A DNA stretch of 64,000 nucleotides from Primula veris (Eukaryota > Streptophyta > Magnoliopsida > Ericales > Primulaceae), in contig OY821740.1 in assembly GCA_963682055.1 (NCBI GenBank), positions 13,726,814 to 13,790,813 on the forward strand. Reading direction: 5' to 3'. Every line of letters begins with the position of its first letter. The first letter of the stretch is position 1. The notes beneath the pieces are model-generated. The model made no database searches, was not told where the DNA came from, and was given only the letters and a program-made list of their open reading frames with translations. Below are positions 58,681 through 64,000 of the stretch, in pieces. The translations under genes were made by a program, and so were the position numbers.

Positions 58681-60150
58681 TGATACAAGCCCCAAAATCC
58701 TTTGATCAAGGAAAAAAGAAACTGCAGAAAAACTAAACCGCATAATAAAGGGAAAAAACATTGCATACATCACACCAATCAGATTATCAGATCATCTTAA
58801 ATAGCTAAACTAGATTACAATATTCAAGCAAAAGCCAAGTATATTGCATAAACTACTACAACTTCAATATGGATGAAGCATATCCTTAATCAAATTCTAA
58901 ATTACCCGTCTGAACTGTGTACCATACTCTAAACGACCAGAAAAGTAGGAAACAAACAAACGCCATTTGTACTGTGCCAGAGCCAAGCTTCTTCTGCTAG
59001 TTCACATAAAAAGTGCACACGGAAACGGGTTTTCCTCACCATCCGCCACAAAATTCTGCAAAGGAAATTAACATCCAATGAGGAGTGAAGACTTCCAAAC
59101 AATACATAGCTAAGATTTCTTAGGCCATAGTTTCTAATATAAAGTTCTGTCTCATTCACATCATAAAGACATAGTTCCAAAGATACTGAAATAATGGATC
59201 AATTTATCATTGTGAAATTGTTAATGCATAATAGAGTAATAGACAATGACTTAACAGTGTACAAAGACCGAGTGATGCAGTAAGGCATACACCAAGGCTA
59301 CCAAACAGTTAAAACTATTATTGATAGCCTTCTAGTATTTCAAACCACCTACGTTTTGACTTTGTGAAATAAGATTTGTCTTTGGGACATCAGCGAAAAT
59401 CCAAAAATATAAGCTACTCGCTTGTCAAAAGAGGCCATATTTACTGTTTGTTTGAATTCAAAACTGGGTTATAATTTATAAATATAGCCTTAATTCAGCG
59501 TTTCTCGACTCGGAAATTTTAAGATATGTTCTGGATTTTGTTAACCGTAAAAATGATAATGTATTGGTGTAATAGAGAAAACAGTATATCTCTCATTGTA
59601 GGAGAAAAATACAAGAGGCAGGGTAACATAAAGGGGCACGAAAACTAGTTGTAGAGCATAATCTTTGCACTTCTTATGTCTACTTTACAGACAGAAAGCA
59701 ACAAACATAATGGTGCCTAAACTTTGTAGTTCGCAGTTTCGACCATTTTCATGTCCAGGAAAAAAAACTGTTAAACAGGCGAAATATTACTGTGATTAAA
59801 CCATGTTTTAAAACCAAAAATCTATAGACTAAAGCGTCAGTTGACTAGACTACTAGTCCCGAGAACTTTTGTAAAATAAAGTAAGATCACTAGAACCCTT
59901 CATGAAACAAAATGTCCTGAACCAAGAATCTATAGAATAAAGTGTCAGCTGATTCTCAGACTACTAGCAACCTTAACAATTCGGCAAACAAAATCCAGAA
60001 TACACACCAGAAATCAAACAAACCAGACGTTCTAACAAAAACTGTTGATTTTCAAGCTTAAGAAAAAAATCACACCAGAAATCAAACAAACCAGACGTTC
60101 TAACAAAAACTGTTATTTTTCAAGCTTAAGAAAAAAAATCATACCAGAAA
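58681..60150 (-). other. probable 3' UTR intron and last exon of the NF-YC gene
   Basis: A donor CTG|GTATGA follows the NF-YC stop codon by only 7 bases, and a good acceptor TTCCTTTGCAG|AATTTT lies near 59057 on the minus strand. This suggests a roughly 1.1-kb intron within the 3' UTR and a final exon about 59056 to 58.7 kb. The small frame at 58929-59180 has no family and is treated as UTR. Confidence 0.5.
60004..60143. repeat. 68-bp tandem duplication carrying the splice-donor region
   Basis: ACACCAGAAATCAAACAAAC begins at 60004 and 60072, and a third partial copy begins ATACCAGAAAC next to the NF-YC stop codon. Each copy contains, on the gene's strand, TTTCTGGT(A/G)TGA, a donor-like site. 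Confidence 0.92.
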
Positions 60151-60828
60151 CTAAGAGTCTGTTGGCGAATCTGGTTGCTGCGGAACCTGAGGCCACATTG
60201 GTTGAGCCATATAAGGATGAGGCTGTTGAGTATACATACTACTAGGATCTCCGATAACCATGCCAGGTGGAGGAGGAGATTGCTGAGGTGGCATGTAATA
60301 ATACGGATATGCATCTGATGTCAGTGCCCCTCTTGGAATAGATGCAAGCGCCTCATCCTTGAGATCCTCCCTAGGCACAATATCGACTAAAAAGTCAAAT
60401 ATATCAGTCCGTGTAATAGCAGCGGCAATATCATTCTTCTGAAGGGTCCTCCTTTTATTCTCCTCTGTATGGTTCCACGATCGTAAAGTGAGCTCCAATA
60501 TAAACATCTCACAAGCCCTGGCGAAAACGATGGGGGCCTCAGCTGATATCATCCTCACATCTTCATCTGCTTTCATTATCTTCTTAATCCTTGCTAAGGG
60601 CAGGCTGTGGTTTTTGAAATCGGTGGCTTTAATAACCTCTTGGTATTGGTTTCCCCAAAATGATTGGAGTTGTTGTTGGAGCTGTTGTTGTTGCTGTTGT
60701 TGGATTTGCTGGTATGCGAGTTGTTCATTAGGTGTCGCCATTGGACCCTGAGTACTAACTTGGCTAGGGTCGTATTGGGTTGAACTATAATGCATTTGGC
60801 TGGATCCCTGTGGCTGTTGTGGATCCAT
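60151..60828 (-). CDS. NF-YC: NF-YC transcription factor subunit (NF-YC3/9 type)
   Basis: ATG 60828 ([10 protein letters not shown]) to TAG at 60153-60151, 225 residues. The histone-fold domain spans about residues 76-151: [60 protein letters not shown], then [16 protein letters not shown], all the invariant contacts of NF-YC with NF-YB and NF-YA. A Gln-rich stretch (42-54) precedes it and a Pro/Gln-rich tail follows. The coding part is intronless. The frame stays open 5 codons upstream to a TTG, but 60828 is the first in-frame ATG, with A at -3 and G at +4. Function: subunit of the CCAAT-binding trimer in the nucleus, in this subclade linked in Arabidopsis to flowering time, light and ABA signalling. 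Confidence 0.95.
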   Translation of the reverse strand: MDPQQPQGSSQMHYSSTQYDPSQVSTQGPMATPNEQLAYQQIQQQQQQQLQQQLQSFWGNQYQEVIKATDFKNHSLPLARIKKIMKADEDVRMISAEAPIVFARACEMFILELTLRSWNHTEENKRRTLQKNDIAAAITRTDIFDFLVDIVPREDLKDEALASIPRGALTSDAYPYYYMPPQQSPPPPGMVIGDPSSMYTQQPHPYMAQPMWPQVPQQPDSPTDS

Positions 60829-60836
60829 TCTGCCAT
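60594..60836 (-). other. overlapping upstream ORF of NF-YC (80 codons)
   Basis: An ATG 8 bases upstream of the NF-YC ATG (60836), in another frame, opens [15 protein letters not shown] and runs 80 codons across the Gln-rich region. Its start has C at -3, a weaker context than the main ATG, so leaky scanning to NF-YC is likely. Whether it is translated is unknown. Confidence 0.5.
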
Positions 60837-60843
60837 TTGACAA

Positions 60844-62580
60844 TAAAGCGTGAAGATCTCAAAACTAGAGAATCTAGCAAAATTATTTAACCAAGAAAGT
60901 TAATTAATACGAACAGCTGCTGCTCTGCATTTTAAGCTTGTTTTAACACCACATACTGCACAAGTGGATACTGATAAAAGACGCTCATTAAGAGTCAAAA
61001 TTAAGGAACACTTGATATTTCTAAAAAGGGTTGAACTTTTGAAAAAGGATTGTTTTCATTTAGTTGATATGGTTAACGAATAAAACCAGCATGATTACAA
61101 GTACTCATGATATCATTGAAACGCCACAATCTCAGCAAGATCCATTTATTCTAGTCGAATGGCAATTCCAAAAGCACCATTTGCTTCCCAAACATGAAAA
61201 ACAAAAGCCAAACCTAGGACTAATTTATAAGCCATATGTTTCTAGAGCCATATGTTTGTTTTTCGTGCAACACTTGAGGCTGCCTATAGGAAATAGCGAC
61301 CCACATAGTTACCAATTTCATGACGCCAATGAAGGCGAATACAATATATGTGAGATCTTTCGAACGTCATCCTAATGCTGAAGCCTAAAGAAAACATATA
61401 CTTTACTGGAATAACTCGAAAATTGAAGGATACAACAGAATTAAACACATCAAAATTTACTGAGATCCAAAGAAACACAAATATCAATAAAAAGGACCGT
61501 ATTTCTGGGTCTGTTTACTAAATAATGCTTGATGCTTTAAATTGTCACTAGTAAATGTAAGATGGGAAACAACTCCAAGCCATCTGCAAGTGCAAAATGC
61601 ATATATTTTGATAAGGACATTTGGGAATAGTAATACACAGCGATTCCGACAACAGTGGCGGAACTAGTTTGCTATAGCCCCTCCCATTTTGAAAAAAAAA
61701 ATGCCGAAAATTTGATCTTTTAACCATCTATTTTAGTTATAATCTACATAATACACTACTTCAGCACCTGCACCCAAAATGAAGAAAAATCCACATCAAT
61801 TTCTCCCTCCCGTTTCACATTTTACAAAACACCAAATCTATAACTCAAATAACTTCAAGGGTCAGCTCAGGGCCGGTTCTAACAATTTCACACCTCAACC
61901 TAAATAAATTTCGGAACCTATATACCTTTATCCGAAAATAAAATAATAATCTTCACACAAAAGAATAAAAACAAATGTAATTCCGACCGTAATATATCCG
62001 AAAATTGTATCGAAACATAACACAAAACCAAACTCAACGTATTTGAAATAAATTAAACTTCTCGAAACGAAACACTTTATTAAAAATCATAAAAAAGAAA
62101 AAAAAAACGCATTCCTTTCCGGCACCTTTCTGTTCATCACACCTTAAACAAAAGGACGGTTTCGGCTACTAGGCTGCCGACCCTATCTACACAACAAAAG
62201 CTTCCTAGCTCCTAGATCACAATTAAATACCCAAAACTCACAATAAAAAAGTTTATGAACACCTAAATTAGAAGAACCCAATCACCTAAATTAAAAGAAC
62301 CCAATCACCTAAATTAAAAAAAAAAAAAAGGACATGCAAAGGAAAAACAAGAAAAAGAACCATATATACATAGAAAACAGACAAACAAAGAAAACAACTC
62401 AAAAGATACAGATCCTGGTAAATAAATTATCAGATACAGATCAAAGCAAGATTGGAAATTTATGAAAAGAAATTACCAATTATCTTCTGGGTTGTTTTTA
62501 TTTTTTGCAATAAAAGTGCAGTTGAGAAGACAGGTTCCTTTTTTCTAGGTTTTGAGAATACTGTAAATACCCAAACCCAG
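60844..62580 (-). other. probable 5' UTR intron and first exon of NF-YC
   Basis: A leader-like minus-strand segment (about 62575-62478) ends in a donor-like ATTG|GTAATTTC, and acceptor-like sites (for example TCTCTAG at about 60870) precede the coding exon. Intron-containing leaders are common in this gene family. No separate gene was seen between; 62326-62340 is a poly-A run and 62275-62320 a short direct repeat (TAAATTA(A)AAGAACCCAATCACC). Confidence 0.45.
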
Positions 62581-63036
62581 AATTAGCAGAGACAAAACAT
62601 TTATTAAATAAAGAAAAAGTAAAATTACTGGAGTACAAAATAACGCCTGAGAGTTTTATTAAAATCAATACCCCATAATCTATGTGATATTTTTCTAATT
62701 GCCCCGAAATATATTTTGAGTTTGGAAATTTATATGTATTTATCTGGTTTTTGTCAGTTTACTCCCTTTTCAACCTCTAATTTAACATAATACTAAATTT
62801 GTATTCTTTATTCTCTTTTATGTAATACTTTATTTGCTAATATATTTTCTTGATAACTACTATGTAAGCCCATAAAGTCTTTATTAGGTAAATAGTCTAT
62901 CAGTCCCAAATTACAGTGTTTTGTTGGTAGCTTAACTAATTTTAAAAAATCGACTTGAGTGAAGTTGTATTTATTCGTATTGTATATTCTTTTAATCAAA
63001 TCAATATACAATGTTTTTAAACAAAATCTAAAGAAA
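62581..63036. other. intergenic, AT-rich
   Basis: Presumed upstream region of NF-YC. Nothing recognised. Confidence 0.35.
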
Positions 63037-63480
63037 CGAGAGCATCTACAACGCTCACCTTAACTTTCTTTTAATATCATATTATAGTCAATAGCAACTT
63101 TTTATAGTTAACACGTGTCATGTAATCACATGTCAGTGTTATACGTTAAAGTTGTTTTGTCAGTGTTATACGTTAAAGTTGCTTTAAAGTTAACAACAAA
63201 ACTAGCAAGTTTTATGTTGTTCATGGATGATTCAATTTCTCAAATTTTTGTTTTCGTCTGTATTTAAAGTTACGTTTCATATCAAAAGTTATAACAAACG
63301 GACCATGAACATATAATATTGTAAAAAAAATAATACTATAAAATAGAGTATCTGTTGTTGAAGACAAATAGATGTTAAAGATAAAATGTGTAGATAGAGT
63401 TTAAATGATAATGTTTTGCATATGTAGCAACTTTAACTCAAAAAAAAAAAAAAAGGTTAACTAACCATTGCATATGCATT
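63037..63480. mobile_element. candidate MITE
   Basis: GAGCATCTACAACGCTCACC at the left and GGTTAACTAACCATTGCATA at the right resemble the decayed inverted ends of plant MITEs of the GAGCATCTCCAATGGTTA type. Inside is a tandem TCAGTGTTATACGTTAAAGT (63133 and 63160). Confidence 0.45.
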
Positions 63481-63639
63481 ATTTAGTTAACTTTATCATT
63501 TTTTGAGTAATGTAATTTAGTAAACTTCCAAGTAAATTGAGAATTACCAAAACAGAATAATTACCAAATAAATTGTGACGGATCTGAGTATTTACTATCT
63601 AACTTGCATTTTGGCTATAGTTGCATAGATATAAAAACA

Positions 63640-63942
63640 CTAGTAATTGTGTGTCACGCTCTGCGTGTGAGACGCGTAATACGATAAAATTTAGAAAATA
63701 ATTGTAGTTATGATACAAATAGTTGGAGAATAAAAAAAAAAGTATAAGATAAGAAGACTCAAAAGAATTTTGAGAGCTTAAATATGGATAAAAAGTGTTA
63801 TTAGTTATTACTTTTTCTCTATTTTTTATGAGAATATGGTATTGTGGTAATTAATAAAAAAGTGTAAGGGTATTTTTGGAAAAAAATGGCAAAATTTGAC
63901 AGGCTCAACAAATCTTAGGTTGACTTATTATAATAGTATAGA
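63640..63942 (-). mobile_element. small non-autonomous Helitron (303 bp)
   Basis: Read on the minus strand it begins TCTATACTATTATAATAAGT (63942) after an A, and ends with a hairpin CACGC-AGA-GCGTG (63667-63655) followed 11 bases later by CTAG (63643-63640) next to a T. These are the defining Helitron features: 5' TC, 3' hairpin plus CTRR, insertion between A and T, no target duplication. No RepHel coding sequence. Confidence 0.78.
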
Positions 63943-64000
63943 TTATAATCTACTATTTGGCATAAAAATTTCCAAACTTACCACAAAATAATCAAAAGAA

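Noticed and set aside
58929..59180. 83-codon minus-strand frame downstream of NF-YC
   Set aside because: It spans a good splice acceptor at about 59057 and has no protein family match; more likely 3' UTR and intron.

Overview
This is a window of eudicot plant nuclear DNA. The evidence is short plant-type introns, several recognisable plant-only genes (CYP703A pollen P450, NF-YC, an APF2-type aspartic protease), and a wide range of plant transposons. The exact lineage cannot be fixed from the sequence. No rRNA, tRNA or CRISPR was seen.

Layout. (1) 1 to about 14.65 kb is the 3' two-thirds of a large, decaying Ty3/gypsy element of the Tat lineage: plus-strand pol with dual RNase H and integrase, then two tandem-repeat arrays (74 bp and 133 bp). 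About 9 kb of minus-strand genes follows: a spliced coiled-coil gene of the 'putative gypsy type transposon' type, then a row of five small single-exon coiled-coil genes, each with its own TATA box. A presumed 3' LTR comes last. (2) About 14.66-17.92 kb is a truncated Ty1/copia element. (3) 17.97-23.74 kb (minus) is an eight-exon GH18 gene of the chitinase domain-containing protein 1 type. (4) 25.5-32.0 kb (minus) is a ten-exon organelle-type DEAD-box RNA helicase of the RH25/26/31 clade, with a repeated Gly/Arg/Asp N-terminal region. (5) 32-41 kb is an AT-rich transposon graveyard: MITEs, foldback elements, a LINE tail, and a short LTR element containing a head-on LTR palindrome. It also holds a broken copy of the promoter and first codons of the next gene. 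(6) 41.38-44.25 kb (plus) is a two-exon APF2-like aspartic protease. (7) 44.3-55.9 kb is intergenic, with a 2.4-kb non-autonomous CACTA element and a lipoxygenase gene relic. (8) 55.95-57.89 kb (minus) is CYP703A. (9) 60.15-60.83 kb (minus) is NF-YC, probably with introns in both UTRs, a repeated splice donor just after the stop codon, and an upstream out-of-frame ATG. (10) 63-64 kb holds a MITE and a 303-bp Helitron.

The host genes are ordinary, independent genes with no shared pathway. The unusual part is the Tat element. Its 3' region carries at least six transcription-unit-like genes in antisense to pol, all predicted to be coiled-coil proteins and most still readable. Nine in-frame stops interrupt pol and these genes, and every one can be explained by a single C-to-T change in CGA, CAG or CAA, as expected for an element decaying under cytosine methylation.

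Limits: exon joins were read by eye from GT/AG signals and frame. No database search was possible, and the LTR borders of the Tat element cannot be confirmed because its 5' LTR lies outside the window.
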